A stretch of 41,042 nucleotides of DNA from an uncultured Propionibacteriaceae bacterium (GCA_902805915.1 CADCUO010000135.1:1-41042); one strand, 5' to 3'. Positions 10,577 through 19,080 are shown, numbered from the stretch's first letter. Notes: generated by a model not told the origin, from the letters alone. Numbers and translations are program-made.

Positions 10577-12279
10577 CAGCGGGTGAACAGGCTGCCGGTG
10601 ACAGTGGTGACGAAGTTGCGCAGCGAGTCCGGCAGGTCCCGCAGATGCCAGTTCTGCGGACCGTGGTACCAGGTCAGCTCGGTGGAGTCGGCTGTGTCGT
10701 CGCCATCCTGGGCCACGATGGCCGCCAGCCACCGCTCCGAGCCGCCGAGCACCACTGCGTACGGGAGCACCTCCGACAGCTCGTGCAGCTGCCGGCCTGC
10801 AGGCATCTGGTTGGTGGGATGGGTCAGCAGGTCAGAGCGCAGGGCCCCGAGCCCCGCCAGCAGGGCGGAGCCCTTCGCCGTACGCGCCGGCATCTCCTGC
10901 GCCACGAACACAAGGCCAAGACCGAGCACGACCAGGGCGAGGCCCAGCAGACCGAAGGTAGTGAATGCCGCGAGCAGAACTGTTACTACGACGGCGACGA
11001 TGAGGGCGCCGATCGCCAGCTGGGTCCACTTGCTCCGGGTGGCGTCGGGACGCCGCTCGAACCATCCGGAGGTGACCACCTCGTCGTAGAGCTTGTCCTG
11101 GACGGAGGCGATGCAGCCAGGCAGCCGCCCGGCTATCTCAGATACCCGCACGCTGTGGGCGTCCGGCACGATCCCGTCCAACAGCTCCCGCTCGAACGGG
11201 CGCAAGGGGTCCCTGCCGTTGGTCCGCCGGGCAATTGTCCAGTCGGTCCGCGCGAACTCGGACTCCCGAGGCAGCTCAGTGATCAGCAGATGGCCGCGGA
11301 CTGCCAAGTCGAGCAGCGTCGCGGTGATGTCGATCGGGTCGACCCGCTCGTCCACGACCGTACCGACGTGCCCGGGTCGGACCTGGCCAAGAACTCGGAA
11401 CTCCGACTCCCCCGCGCCGGTCGGTACGAACTCCGCGGCCCGGCTGATCTCGCCGTTGGAGTTGGCGTCAGACCCGGCGCGACGGTGCATGGCGAACAGC
11501 GCCAGCCCACCGACGGCGAGCGCAGCAAGGGCGAGACCAAGTGGCAACGGGTCTGCGGAGAAGGCGCGGCCCAGAGTCCAGCGGTGGTCGATGACCTCGT
11601 TCGCCGCGACCGCACCCACGGGGAAGCCGACGTCGACGAAGACGACCTCGCCCTCACCCCGCGGCCCGTCCCGGAAGGTGGGGATTTGGGAGTCCTCCAT
11701 CCCCGCCGCTGCATAGTCGCATGGGGTAGTGGAGTTGGGCGGGCCGGCGGTGCACTTCACGTAGCTGAACAGGCCAGGGATCGCGACGGTTCCGCGAAAC
11801 TCGGTGACGTTCGCGCTGAGGCCCTGGAGCAGCTGCCAGCGTAGGGCCGTACCGCCTTGGACGTTCACCACCGCACCCGCGACTGTGTACGCCATGACGA
11901 TTTCGTTGGCGCCGTTGGTGTTCAGCGAGACGGTGGTGAAGGGCTCGTCCTCGGTAACGGTCGGCTTGAGGTCGGTGCCCTTGGCGGTGGCTGAGAGGTC
12001 GCTCAACGTGTAGACGTACTGTCGGTCGCCGATCAGGTTCTGCCTGGTCTCGAACTTCTGCGACAGCGTCGGCGGCACCGTGCCGGAGAAGGTGATGGTC
12101 TGTTTCACCTGGAGTGCCCCGTCGGCGGCCACCCTGCCGTCGACCACGAAGCTGGCTGCCGTCCCCTCCGCCCTCGCGGTGAGCGTCGAAGGACCCGCCA
12201 GCAGGCCGAGCGTACCGAGGCAGATGGCGAGCAACACCGCAAGCCGGCGTGGCACCGTCACAGTTGAAGTAGCAGACAC
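10576..12279 (-). CDS. DUF2207 domain membrane protein
   Basis: A 567-residue exported and membrane-anchored protein of unknown function. An N-terminal signal sequence (hydrophobic about 12-32) precedes an extracellular beta-rich DUF2207 domain (about 40-235). A transmembrane helix near 246-265 is followed by a cytoplasmic stretch and a hydrophobic hairpin around 427-470 (about two helices), then a soluble tail ending in a WYHGPQNW-containing segment. This order matches DUF2207 proteins common in actinobacteria. GTG 12279 is preceded by GGGAGG at about 9 nt. It is the first gene of a two-gene unit with the photolyase and is divergent from the zinc peptidase. A link to light or envelope stress is only a guess from the coupling. 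Confidence 0.75.
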   Translation of the reverse strand: MSATSTVTVPRRLAVLLAICLGTLGLLAGPSTLTARAEGTAASFVVDGRVAADGALQVKQTITFSGTVPPTLSQKFETRQNLIGDRQYVYTLSDLSATAKGTDLKPTVTEDEPFTTVSLNTNGANEIVMAYTVAGAVVNVQGGTALRWQLLQGLSANVTEFRGTVAIPGLFSYVKCTAGPPNSTTPCDYAAAGMEDSQIPTFRDGPRGEGEVVFVDVGFPVGAVAANEVIDHRWTLGRAFSADPLPLGLALAALAVGGLALFAMHRRAGSDANSNGEISRAAEFVPTGAGESEFRVLGQVRPGHVGTVVDERVDPIDITATLLDLAVRGHLLITELPRESEFARTDWTIARRTNGRDPLRPFERELLDGIVPDAHSVRVSEIAGRLPGCIASVQDKLYDEVVTSGWFERRPDATRSKWTQLAIGALIVAVVVTVLLAAFTTFGLLGLALVVLGLGLVFVAQEMPARTAKGSALLAGLGALRSDLLTHPTNQMPAGRQLHELSEVLPYAVVLGGSERWLAAIVAQDGDDTADSTELTWYHGPQNWHLRDLPDSLRNFVTTVTGSLFTR

Positions 12280-12344
12280 GACGTACAGCCTCCCATCCCC
12301 GGCCAGCGAATTGGCGTTCCGGGTGCGCGGTTATGGTTGCACCT

Positions 12345-13415
12345 GTGACTCAGCAGCAGTGGGGCAACCGGCAGACCCCGTGGGGTCAGCCTCCGCCGCA
12401 GCGCGGCGGCTGGGGCCAGCCTTACAACCCGCAGCAGTTACGACGAGGCCAGTTTGCCCCGAACCCGTACGGGGCCCCGGTGCAGTTCCTACCCCCACGG
12501 CGGCCGCGGCGCAGTCCGTTCAGGTCGCTGCTGGCGGCGATGATGATCATCGGGCTGATCGCGCTGGCAGGCATGGCTTCCACCAACGCGACCACACAGT
12601 CAGCTGAGCTGCCGTACCAGAACGAGGACTACCGGGTGCCGCCGCCGGACACCACACCGCCACCGTTACCGGTCCCCGAGACCTACGAGGAGGCCGAACA
12701 GCTGCTGGTGAGCAACAAGCTCTATGCCCAGAACACGCCCACTCCGGTACGGTGCACCGCCACGCCGATCAACGTGCGCACTGCTGAGAACGCGCAGCTG
12801 AAGAATCACTTCGAGGAACTGATGGAATGCCTGGTTCGGGTCTGGGGGCCGCCGGTGGAGGCCGCGGGGTTCCAGGTAGTCCGGCCGACTGTGACTATCT
12901 ACGGTGCCAGGGTGACGACCAAGTGCGGCGACGCGGAGGTGAACGCCTTCTACTGCTCCGGCGACCAGCAGGTCTACTTCAGCAACCAGCTCGCTGACTA
13001 CGTGCCGATCGTCAAACGTGAGAAGTGGGCGGCCGATGTGGTGATGGCCCACGAGTTCGGGCACGCCCTGCAGGCTCGAACCGCGATCTTGATCTCCTCC
13101 CATGCTCTCGGGGAGGAGTCCGGGGACAAGCGGACTGAGCTCGAGCTGAGCCGAAGGCTGGAGGTCCAAGCCGACTGCTTCTCGGGCATGTCGATGGGGG
13201 CGATGCGGCAGTCGCTCGGAATCTCGGACTCAGATGAAGAGGGCATCGAGGCGACGTACAACGCCGTTGGGGACGACGTGGTGTCGGGCAAACCGAATGT
13301 GGTCGGCAACCATGGCCTCGGCCGCAGCCGGGTGTACTGGGGCAGCACCGGACTGGGCACCAGCGATATCGGCGAGTGCAACACCTACACAGCCAAGGAC
13401 GACCTTGTGCGCTAG
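12345..13415 (+). CDS. Membrane-anchored neutral zinc metallopeptidase (YpfJ family)
   Basis: A 356-residue protein with a Gln/Pro/Gly-rich cytosolic head (1-60), one transmembrane helix (about 65-82), a Pro-rich linker and an extracellular zinc peptidase domain. The zinc motif HEFGH is at residues 236-240 and the distal acidic ligand lies in [10 protein letters not shown], as in the YpfJ/neutral zinc metallopeptidase family. Four cysteines in the domain may form disulfides. I favour GTG 12345 over ATG 12333: TATGGT at 12332-12337 is a good -10 placed 7 nt before the GTG, which would make the ATG part of the promoter. Substrate unknown. Its TAG shares the palindrome CTAG with the ispF stop. 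Confidence 0.85.
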   Translation: MTQQQWGNRQTPWGQPPPQRGGWGQPYNPQQLRRGQFAPNPYGAPVQFLPPRRPRRSPFRSLLAAMMIIGLIALAGMASTNATTQSAELPYQNEDYRVPPPDTTPPPLPVPETYEEAEQLLVSNKLYAQNTPTPVRCTATPINVRTAENAQLKNHFEELMECLVRVWGPPVEAAGFQVVRPTVTIYGARVTTKCGDAEVNAFYCSGDQQVYFSNQLADYVPIVKREKWAADVVMAHEFGHALQARTAILISSHALGEESGDKRTELELSRRLEVQADCFSGMSMGAMRQSLGISDSDEEGIEATYNAVGDDVVSGKPNVVGNHGLGRSRVYWGSTGLGTSDIGECNTYTAKDDLVR

Positions 13416-13885
13416 CGCCTGACCACCAGGCAGGTGGCGATAGCGGCTATTCCCTCGCCACGCCCAGTCAGGCCCAGACCGTCGGTCGTGGTGGCCGCCA
13501 GCGAGACGTCAGCGCCAGCGGCGTCGCTGAGTATTTGTTCCGCTTCGGCGCGACGGGCACCGATCTTGGGGCGGTTACCGACTAGCTGAACCGCGATATT
13601 GGAGATGTCGAACCCGGCCGCGCGCACCCGGGCCGCGGTCTCGCTCAAAAACGCGGCACCTCGGCTACCCGCCCACTGCGGCTGGTCGGTGCCGTAGTTG
13701 CTGCCTAGGTCGCCGAGACCAGCAGCCGACAGCAGAGCATCGCAAGCTGCGTGAGCCACCACGTCGCCGTCAGAATGACCTTCCGGGCCGGCCGGCTCGT
13801 CAGGAAAGAAAAGTCCCCCGACAGTCATCGGCCTACCGGCAACCAGCCGATGTACGTCAACACCGATCCCGGTGCGGAAGTTCAT
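13412..13885 (-). CDS. ispF: 2-C-methyl-D-erythritol 2,4-cyclodiphosphate synthase
   Basis: The fifth enzyme of the MEP isoprenoid pathway; it cyclises CDP-methylerythritol phosphate with release of CMP. The 157-residue protein has metal ligands D10 and H12 in GVDVHRL, the [17 protein letters not shown] helix, and the signature [14 protein letters not shown]. It lies 30 nt downstream of carD on the same strand. In mycobacteria and streptomycetes ispD sits between carD and ispF or is fused; here it is missing and must be elsewhere. The stop codon overlaps that of the zinc peptidase. Confidence 0.95.
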   Translation of the reverse strand: MNFRTGIGVDVHRLVAGRPMTVGGLFFPDEPAGPEGHSDGDVVAHAACDALLSAAGLGDLGSNYGTDQPQWAGSRGAAFLSETAARVRAAGFDISNIAVQLVGNRPKIGARRAEAEQILSDAAGADVSLAATTTDGLGLTGRGEGIAAIATCLVVRR

Positions 13886-13915
13886 CGGACTGGAGCCGGT
13901 CCAGGCCGCACTGAA

Positions 13916-14401
13916 CTAAGAGGCAAGAACCTCATCCAGCAGGATCTCAGCCTTGTCCTCAGCCACCCGCTCAGCGAGAGCAAGCTCGGACACCAGGATC
14001 TGGCGTGCCTTGGCCAGCATCCGCTTCTCTCCCGCTGACAGGCCGCGCTCCCTTTCACGTCGCCACAGGTCGCGGACAACCTCGGCGACCTTCATGACGT
14101 TGCCGGAGTGGAGCTTCTCCAGGTTGGCCTTGTACCGGCGGGACCAGTTGGTCGGCTCCTCGGTGTGCGGGGCACGCAGTACGCTGAAAACGCGTTCCAG
14201 TCCGTCGGCGTCCACCACATCGCGCACTCCAACCAAGTCAAGGTTGCAAGCGGGAACACGGACGATCAGGTCGGTTTGGCCAACAATTCTCAAGACGAGG
14301 TAAAGCCGGTCCTCACCCTTGATCTGTCGGGTTTCGATGTCCTCGATGACGGCAGCCCCATGATTTGGGTAGACCACCGTTTCTCCGACTGTAAAGGTCA
14401 T
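13916..14401 (-). CDS. carD: CarD-like RNA polymerase-binding transcription regulator
   Basis: A 161-residue global regulator that binds the RNA polymerase beta lobe and stabilises open complexes at rRNA and housekeeping promoters. The N-terminal Tudor-like RNAP-interaction domain reads [21 protein letters not shown]; the C-terminal helical DNA-binding domain includes [16 protein letters not shown] with the conserved Trp that wedges into the promoter fork. Length matches mycobacterial CarD. ATG 14401 is chosen over an upstream in-frame start because homology begins here and GGGGA lies upstream at about 11 nt. ispF follows on the same transcript; lpqE is divergent, as in mycobacteria. Confidence 0.95.
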   Translation of the reverse strand: MTFTVGETVVYPNHGAAVIEDIETRQIKGEDRLYLVLRIVGQTDLIVRVPACNLDLVGVRDVVDADGLERVFSVLRAPHTEEPTNWSRRYKANLEKLHSGNVMKVAEVVRDLWRRERERGLSAGEKRMLAKARQILVSELALAERVAEDKAEILLDEVLAS

Positions 14402-14429
14402 GTTGTTTTGTTCCCCTTTCCCGCTGACC

Positions 14430-14435
14430 AGTTTA
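14430..14435 (-). promoter_or_regulatory. Candidate carD -10 (TAAACT)
   Basis: TAAACT on the minus strand, with CTGAGG 17 nt upstream (14453-14458) as a weak -35, would give a leader of about 22 nt carrying the GGGGA ribosome site. Confidence 0.5.
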
Positions 14436-14489
14436 GCACGCACTCAGGTTCCCCTCAGCCGGTGTTTGTGCTAGCCAGAGGGCACATTG

Positions 14490-14503
14490 AGCCTGATCAG
14501 GCT
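14490..14503. repeat. 14-bp perfect palindrome between carD and lpqE
   Basis: AGCCTGATCAGGCT is a perfect palindrome in the 245-bp divergent region. It lies about 55 bp upstream of the carD -10 and about 100 bp upstream of the lpqE -10. A dyad of this size fits a dimeric regulator site; it is too compact for a terminator hairpin. The consensus-like TTGACA at 14503-14508 adjoins it but has no -10 at normal distance. Confidence 0.4.
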
Positions 14504-14599
14504 TGACAAACCGCGGCGGGGTGTGCACGCGGTGTGCCGTGGGTCACGTGCTGGTACGCGGTACGCCGGGCTGGCTGCCGTTGCCCGGACCGGTGTGGA

Positions 14600-14605
14600 T
14601 AGGCT
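14600..14605 (+). promoter_or_regulatory. Candidate lpqE -10 (TAGGCT)
   Basis: TAGGCT lies 41 nt before the GTG start of lpqE, leaving a leader of roughly 35 nt with AGGAG at 14633-14637. No clear -35 is seen. Confidence 0.45.
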
Positions 14606-14646
14606 GCAGGCCAGCACTGTTCCACTTCCTACAGGAGTCGACCATC

Positions 14647-15195
14647 GTGGCTTTTCACCCGCGCCGGGCCGCCGGTCCCACTCGTCGTCTCCGGCACCTG
14701 GCAGCGAGTTCCGCCGTGGTGCTCGGGCTCGTCGGAGGCCTCGCCTCCTGCGGTTTCGACATGCAGACCATGGAGCCGTACACGCCGTCTGACGGGGTCA
14801 ACCGCGATATCGGTGGGTTGAAGGCCCGCAACCTGATGATCCTCAGCAAGACAGAGGGGTCCGGGTTCCTCTCCGGCAGCATGCTGTCGGAGGGCCAGGA
14901 TGACCAGCTCACGGCAGTGACGGGAGTGTCGGTGAAGGCCGACGGTTCGCCGGGACAGCAGCTGACGATGAGCCTGAGCCAGCCCGTCGCCCTCAGCAAC
15001 GGGGTGCTGGTGGTGCTGACCAAGCAGGCTCCGATCTCGGTAACGGGAGCCGATCTCAAGTCGGGGCTAGAGGCGAACCTCGAACTCACCTTCGCCAAGG
15101 CCGGGAAGCTCAGCTTGACGGTCCCGGTGGTCGACGCCAACGCGCGGGAGTACGCCACCGTGACACCGTCCCCTGCGGCCACACCGTCCAGCTAG
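14647..15195 (+). CDS. lpqE: LpqE-like lipoprotein
   Basis: A 182-residue exported lipoprotein. Twin-basic residues (RR at 6-7, RRLR at 13-16), a hydrophobic core and the lipobox LASC with C35 mark a type II signal peptide. The mature part is a small beta-rich domain of the DUF461/PCuAC-like kind (VSVKADG, VALSNGVLVVL, VDANAREYATV). Mycobacterial LpqE lies in the same divergent position next to carD, which supports the name; sequence alone would only say lipoprotein. Its function is unknown, with a copper-chaperone-like fold possible. GTG 14647 is chosen from AGGAG 9 nt upstream; an earlier in-frame start would spoil the signal peptide. Confidence 0.75.
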   Translation: MAFHPRRAAGPTRRLRHLAASSAVVLGLVGGLASCGFDMQTMEPYTPSDGVNRDIGGLKARNLMILSKTEGSGFLSGSMLSEGQDDQLTAVTGVSVKADGSPGQQLTMSLSQPVALSNGVLVVLTKQAPISVTGADLKSGLEANLELTFAKAGKLSLTVPVVDANAREYATVTPSPAATPSS

Positions 15196-15227
15196 CGGGG
15201 TCGAGCGTTCGTCGGCGGCGGTGCGCG

Positions 15228-16190
15228 TTAGGCGCCGTAGGTCGTCTCGTCGCTGAACAGGCCGCTGACCGACTCCCCGCAGTTGATCCGGTGCACAGCC
15301 TCGGCGAACAGCGGCGCAACCGAGCGGGTGACGATGTTGGGCAGCTGCTTCTCCGGCGGTAGCGGCACGGTGTTGGTGATGAGGATCTCGGAGATGTCCG
15401 GCTCCTGCTTCAGCCGGTCGATGGCTGGCCCGGTGAAGAGCCCGTGGGTGCACGCCAGGGAGATCTTCTGGACGCCTTCGTGGCGCAACTTGGCGAGCAG
15501 CTCGACGATGGAGCCGGCCGTGGCGATCTCGTCGTCCAGCACGATGACGTCCTTGCCGTGCACATCTCCGACGATTCGGTCGATTACGACCCTGTCGTCA
15601 GCCACCCGCTGCTTGGAGCCGGCCGCCACGGGGACCTTCAGAATGCGCGCGAAGTCGGTGGCGACCTTGGCGTTGCCGAGGTCTGGTGAGACCACGACTG
15701 TATTGCTGTGATCCTGTCCGCGGAAGTGCCTGGCCAGCTCAGCAGTGGCGCTCAGATGGTCAACGGGCACGGAGAAGAACCCGTGCACCTGCGGCGCGTG
15801 CAGGGCCATGGTGAGCACCCGGGTCGCGCCCGCAGCGACCAGCATGTCCGCCACCAGCCGGGCACCGATCGAGATCCGCGGGGCGTCCTTCTTGTCCGAG
15901 CGGGCGTAGGCGAAGTGCGGGATGACCGCGGTGATGTGCGCGGCGGAGGCACCGCGGGCGGCGTCGAGCATCAGCAGCAGCTCGACCAGGTTTTCCTGCA
16001 CCGGAGGCACCAGCGGCTGGACGACGTACACGTCGCGTTGTCGGCAGTTGGACCGCAGCTGCACCTGCAGGCAGTCGTTGCTGAACCGTGTCGTCCGCGA
16101 TGGTGAAAGGTCGGTCCCGAGGATGGCGCACATCTCCTCAGCGAACCCGTGATGAGCAGAGCCTGAGAAAACGGTGATGTCGCCGGTCAC
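15228..16190 (-). CDS. prs: Ribose-phosphate diphosphokinase, divergent type
   Basis: Makes PRPP from ribose 5-phosphate and ATP for nucleotide, histidine and tryptophan synthesis. The 320-residue protein starts with ITVFSGSAHHGFAEEM and has the ATP region PHFAYARSDKKDAPRISIGARLVADML, the conserved MALHAPQVHGFF and VVVSPDLGNAKVA, and the PRPP loop VIVLDDEIATAGS. The usual PRPP loop of classical Prs ends in DMIDTGGT, so this belongs to a variant subgroup found in some bacteria. GTG 16190 is supported by a leaderless -10, TATCGT at 16197-16202, 6 nt upstream. It may be the only prs or a paralogue; the window cannot decide. Confidence 0.88.
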   Translation of the reverse strand: MTGDITVFSGSAHHGFAEEMCAILGTDLSPSRTTRFSNDCLQVQLRSNCRQRDVYVVQPLVPPVQENLVELLLMLDAARGASAAHITAVIPHFAYARSDKKDAPRISIGARLVADMLVAAGATRVLTMALHAPQVHGFFSVPVDHLSATAELARHFRGQDHSNTVVVSPDLGNAKVATDFARILKVPVAAGSKQRVADDRVVIDRIVGDVHGKDVIVLDDEIATAGSIVELLAKLRHEGVQKISLACTHGLFTGPAIDRLKQEPDISEILITNTVPLPPEKQLPNIVTRSVAPLFAEAVHRINCGESVSGLFSDETTYGA

Positions 16191-16248
16191 TGGCTCACGA
16201 TAACGGCTGCCGGCTCGAGCCGGACCCGCTGTCCACGCCCGCGGCGGG

Positions 16249-16926
16249 TCAGCCTTCGAACTTGTAGCCCAGCCCGCGCACGGTGATCAGGTACCGAGGG
16301 TTGGCGGGGTCGGGCTCGATCTTGGTCCGCAGCCGCTTTACGTGCACGTCCAGGGTCTTGGTGTCGCCAACGTAGTCCGCTCCCCAGATCCGGTCAATCA
16401 GCTGTCCTCGGGTCATCACCCGGCCGGCGTTGCGGAGCAGCATCTCCAGCAGCTCGAACTCCTTCAGGGCTAGCTTGACCCGTTCCCCGTGGACTGAGAC
16501 CTCGTGCCGCTCCACATCCATCCGTACGCCGGAGAACTCCACCACGTCGGGGACCAGCTCGACGTCCTGGCCCCGCCGCAGCACCGCGCGGATCCGGGCC
16601 ACCAGCTCACGGTGGCTGAACGGCTTGGTGACGTAGTCGTCGGCGCCGAGCTCCAGCCCGACCACCTTGTCGACCTCGGAGTCGCGGGCGGTCACCATGA
16701 TCACCGGCACCGGGCCGCGCAGCCGGAGCTGGCGGCACACCTCGGTACCCGGCAGTCCCGGCATCATCAGGTCGAGCAGCACGATGTCGGCGCCACCCCG
16801 GTCGTACTCGGCCAGCCCCTGGGTGCCGTCCGCCGCCTCGACGACGTCGAAGCCCTCCTTGCGCAGCATGTACGCCAACGCTTCGCGGTAGGACTCCTCG
16901 TCCTCTACGACCAGTACGCGTGTCAT
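16249..16926 (-). CDS. regX3: Response regulator RegX3/PhoP (OmpR family)
   Basis: The output half of the phosphate-sensing two-component system. The receiver domain has the acidic pocket EDEE at 8-11, phospho-acceptor D52 in LLDLMMPG, the switch Thr in MVTARD and Lys in TKPFSHREL. The C-terminal winged helix includes LKEFELLEMLLRNAGRVMTRGQLIDRIWG and the DVHVKRLRTKIE recognition helix. Its 225 residues match mycobacterial RegX3. ATG 16926 overlaps the senX3 stop (ATGA). The PHO-box array ahead of phoU is its likely target, along with its own operon. Confidence 0.93.
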   Translation of the reverse strand: MTRVLVVEDEESYREALAYMLRKEGFDVVEAADGTQGLAEYDRGGADIVLLDLMMPGLPGTEVCRQLRLRGPVPVIMVTARDSEVDKVVGLELGADDYVTKPFSHRELVARIRAVLRRGQDVELVPDVVEFSGVRMDVERHEVSVHGERVKLALKEFELLEMLLRNAGRVMTRGQLIDRIWGADYVGDTKTLDVHVKRLRTKIEPDPANPRYLITVRGLGYKFEG

Positions 16927-18224
16927 CGGGTGCTCTCCTGGGGGTGGTGGTTCTCAAGGCCGGGGTTGGGCGGGTCCACGTGGTGAGGGCCGCGCCGATC
17001 CTCGGCTGCGTCGGCACGGTCGGACTCGACTGGGTCGTCTCGGTCGGACCCGACTCGGTCGTCGCGGTGCACATCGACCCCACCGTCGCGGTGCAGGTGG
17101 GCGGGGATGGACAAGGTGAAGGTGGAGCCGCGAGCGGGCTGGCTCCAGACGCTGACCTGACCGCCGTGTACGGCGGCGATGTGCTTGACGATGGACAGGC
17201 CCAGACCGGTGCCGCCGTTGGCGCGGCTACGGGCGTAGTCGACGCGGTAGAAGCGCTCGAAGATCCGCTGCTGGTCGGCGGCCGGGATCCCGATGCCGTT
17301 GTCGGAGACGGTGATCTCGACGTAGTCGTCGTCACTCCGCGCCTGCATGTGCGCGGCGACCACGACCCGGGCGCCCTCGTCGGAGTAGATGACTGCATTC
17401 TCGACCAAGTTTCCGACCGCGACTTCGAGCTGCCGGGCACTGCCGAGCACCCGGCAGTGCTGCTGCCCGGCGATGGTCAGCGACACACCGTGCTCGTCTG
17501 CGTCCACCCGGCAGCGATCCACTGCCTCGTTCAGGACCTGGTCGATGTCGACCACCTCGGCCTGGGACAGCGGGTTGTCGGCCTGCAGCCGGGACAGCTC
17601 GATGATCTGTGCGACGAGCTCGGTCAGCCGAGCCGACTCGATCCCCATCCTGGCGGCGAACTTGCGTACCGCGGGCGGGTCGTCGGCGGCGTCCTGGACC
17701 GCCTCGGCCAGCAGTGAGATAGCGCCGATCGGCGTCTTCAGCTCATGGCTCACATTGGCGACGAAGTCACGCCGCGTTGCCTCGATCCGCCGCTCGGCCG
17801 TCCGGTCCTCGGCCAGGACCACGATCATGTCCTCAGCGAGCGGAGCGACCCTCGCTGAGAGGTAGGTGGCGGCGGCGCCCGGCCCACGCTTCACCTCGAG
17901 GTCGGCGGTCCGGATGGCATCGTCCCGGCGTACCGCGCGCACCAGCTCCAGCAGCTCCGACACCGCTACCCGGCTGCCCCGTACCAGTCCGAGGGTGTAG
18001 GCGGGGGTGCTGGCTTGGAGCACCTCGTCATGCGGACCCACCACGATCGCCGACGACCTCAGCACAGCCAGGACCTCGGCGACTCCCTCGGGTACCACCG
18101 TGGCCTCGTCGGCCTCGAAGTCAGGGACCGGAGCGCCCGCCGGCCGGCGTTGGACCAGCCAGAACACCACGGCCCCGACGAGCACGCCAAGGACAAAGGC
18201 GAGTGCCGTAAGGGTCGGGTTCAC
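16923..18224 (-). CDS. senX3: Sensor histidine kinase SenX3/PhoR
   Basis: A membrane histidine kinase for phosphate signalling, 433 residues. One N-terminal transmembrane helix (about 5-25) precedes a PAS-like region (about 45-145), the H-box FVANVSHELKTP with H160, and the ATPase domain with N-box LVENAVIYS, G1 DNGIGIP and G2 GGTGLGLS. After the kinase core ends near residue 378 there is a 55-residue Asp/Arg/His-rich tail with an 8-residue tandem repeat (DDRVGSDR, DDPVESDR), not a normal part of the family. GTG 18224 is supported by a leaderless -10, TAGTAT at 18231-18236, 6 nt upstream. It is divergent from phoU. Confidence 0.93.
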   Translation of the reverse strand: MNPTLTALAFVLGVLVGAVVFWLVQRRPAGAPVPDFEADEATVVPEGVAEVLAVLRSSAIVVGPHDEVLQASTPAYTLGLVRGSRVAVSELLELVRAVRRDDAIRTADLEVKRGPGAAATYLSARVAPLAEDMIVVLAEDRTAERRIEATRRDFVANVSHELKTPIGAISLLAEAVQDAADDPPAVRKFAARMGIESARLTELVAQIIELSRLQADNPLSQAEVVDIDQVLNEAVDRCRVDADEHGVSLTIAGQQHCRVLGSARQLEVAVGNLVENAVIYSDEGARVVVAAHMQARSDDDYVEITVSDNGIGIPAADQQRIFERFYRVDYARSRANGGTGLGLSIVKHIAAVHGGQVSVWSQPARGSTFTLSIPAHLHRDGGVDVHRDDRVGSDRDDPVESDRADAAEDRRGPHHVDPPNPGLENHHPQESTR

Positions 18225-18293
18225 GCTCAGATACTAAGGGGAAATATGCGTGCCGCTGTCCAGATATCGGCCGCTCAGCGGCATGACGCAAAG

Positions 18294-18326
18294 CGTTCGC
18301 CGCGCGTTCACTGTCCGTTCACGGGG
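18294..18326 (+). promoter_or_regulatory. PHO box: three 11-bp direct repeats, RegX3/PhoP operator
   Basis: Three contiguous 11-bp units, each beginning CGTTC, occupy 18294-18304, 18305-18315 and 18316-18326 (CGTTCGCCGCG, CGTTCACTGTC, CGTTCACGGGG). The spacing and the GTTCAC core match the PHO box of actinobacterial PhoP and RegX3. The array ends 4 bp before the -35 position of the phoU promoter, where an OmpR-type activator would touch RNA polymerase, and it sits about 65 bp upstream of the senX3 start. Confidence 0.88.
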
Positions 18327-18353
18327 CCCATATCTTCTGGTTTTCGGTGGACA

Positions 18354-18359
18354 TAGAGT
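18354..18359 (+). promoter_or_regulatory. phoU -10 (TAGAGT)
   Basis: TAGAGT lies 17 bp after the -35 position 18331-18336, which reads TATCTT and is a poor match, as expected for an activator-dependent promoter. The leader would be about 33 nt and carries AAGGGGA ahead of phoU. Confidence 0.65.
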
Positions 18360-18399
18360 GGAGGGAGCTCTTGACCTTGACTAAGGGGAAATAAACCTC

Positions 18400-19065
18400 A
18401 TGCGCGACTCCTACCGTGAACAGCTCGACGACATTCTGACCGATCTAGGGGAGATGTCTCAGATCGTCGCCGCTGCCGTACGGAGCTCCACCACCGCCCT
18501 CCTCGAAGCGGAGATCCACCTGGCCGAACAGGTCATCGGTGATGACGAGAAGCTCGACGCCCGGCAGTCCGACATCGAGGCACGCGCATTCCAGCTGCTG
18601 GCCCGGCAGTCCCCGGTGGCCGGCGAGCTGCGCATCCTGGTCGCGACCTTGCGGATGGTGTCGGAGCTGGAACGGATGGGTGACCTGGCAGCACACGTCG
18701 CCAAGATCGCGCGGATGCGCTACCCGGGGATTGCAGTGCCGGAGACCTTGCGACCCAACTTCGTCCGGATGGGCGACGTCGCGGAGAAGATGGTGATCGC
18801 CGCGGGTCAGACGCTGGTGGACCGCAACGTGCAGAACGCCCAGGAGCTGCGGGAGCGGGACGAGGAGATGGATGAGCTGCGGCGGACCCAGTTCCGGGTG
18901 CTGCTCAGCGACGACTGGGAGTACGGGGTCGAGGCTGCGGTCGATGTGGCGCTGCTCGGCCGCTACTACGAGCGGATCGCCGACCACGCCGCCTCGATGG
19001 CGCGACGGATCATCTACGTGGTGACCGGGCAGTTCCCCGAGAACGAGTTCTGGCCGCAGCCTTGA
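18400..19065 (+). CDS. phoU: Phosphate signalling protein PhoU
   Basis: A 221-residue all-helical cytoplasmic protein with the two PhoU repeats; it links the Pst phosphate transporter to the sensor kinase and keeps the response off when phosphate is plentiful. It begins MRDSYREQLDDILTDLGEM, and each repeat has the conserved pattern with acidic metal-binding residues (ELERMGDLAAHVAKIA and YYERIADHAASMARRI). ATG 18400 has AAGGGGA about 10 nt upstream. It is divergent from senX3-regX3, with the PHO-box array between, so low phosphate should induce it. It converges with gpmA. Confidence 0.93.
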   Translation: MRDSYREQLDDILTDLGEMSQIVAAAVRSSTTALLEAEIHLAEQVIGDDEKLDARQSDIEARAFQLLARQSPVAGELRILVATLRMVSELERMGDLAAHVAKIARMRYPGIAVPETLRPNFVRMGDVAEKMVIAAGQTLVDRNVQNAQELRERDEEMDELRRTQFRVLLSDDWEYGVEAAVDVALLGRYYERIADHAASMARRIIYVVTGQFPENEFWPQP

Positions 19066-19080
19066 TCCGCCCGCTCTGAG

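Noticed and set aside
10447-11844. Long open frame (465 codons) on the plus strand
   Set aside because: Antisense to the DUF2207 and photolyase genes, which have clear domain evidence.
14503-14508. Consensus -35 TTGACA upstream of lpqE
   Set aside because: No -10 within 15-20 bp; it lies about 90 bp from the only good hexamer.
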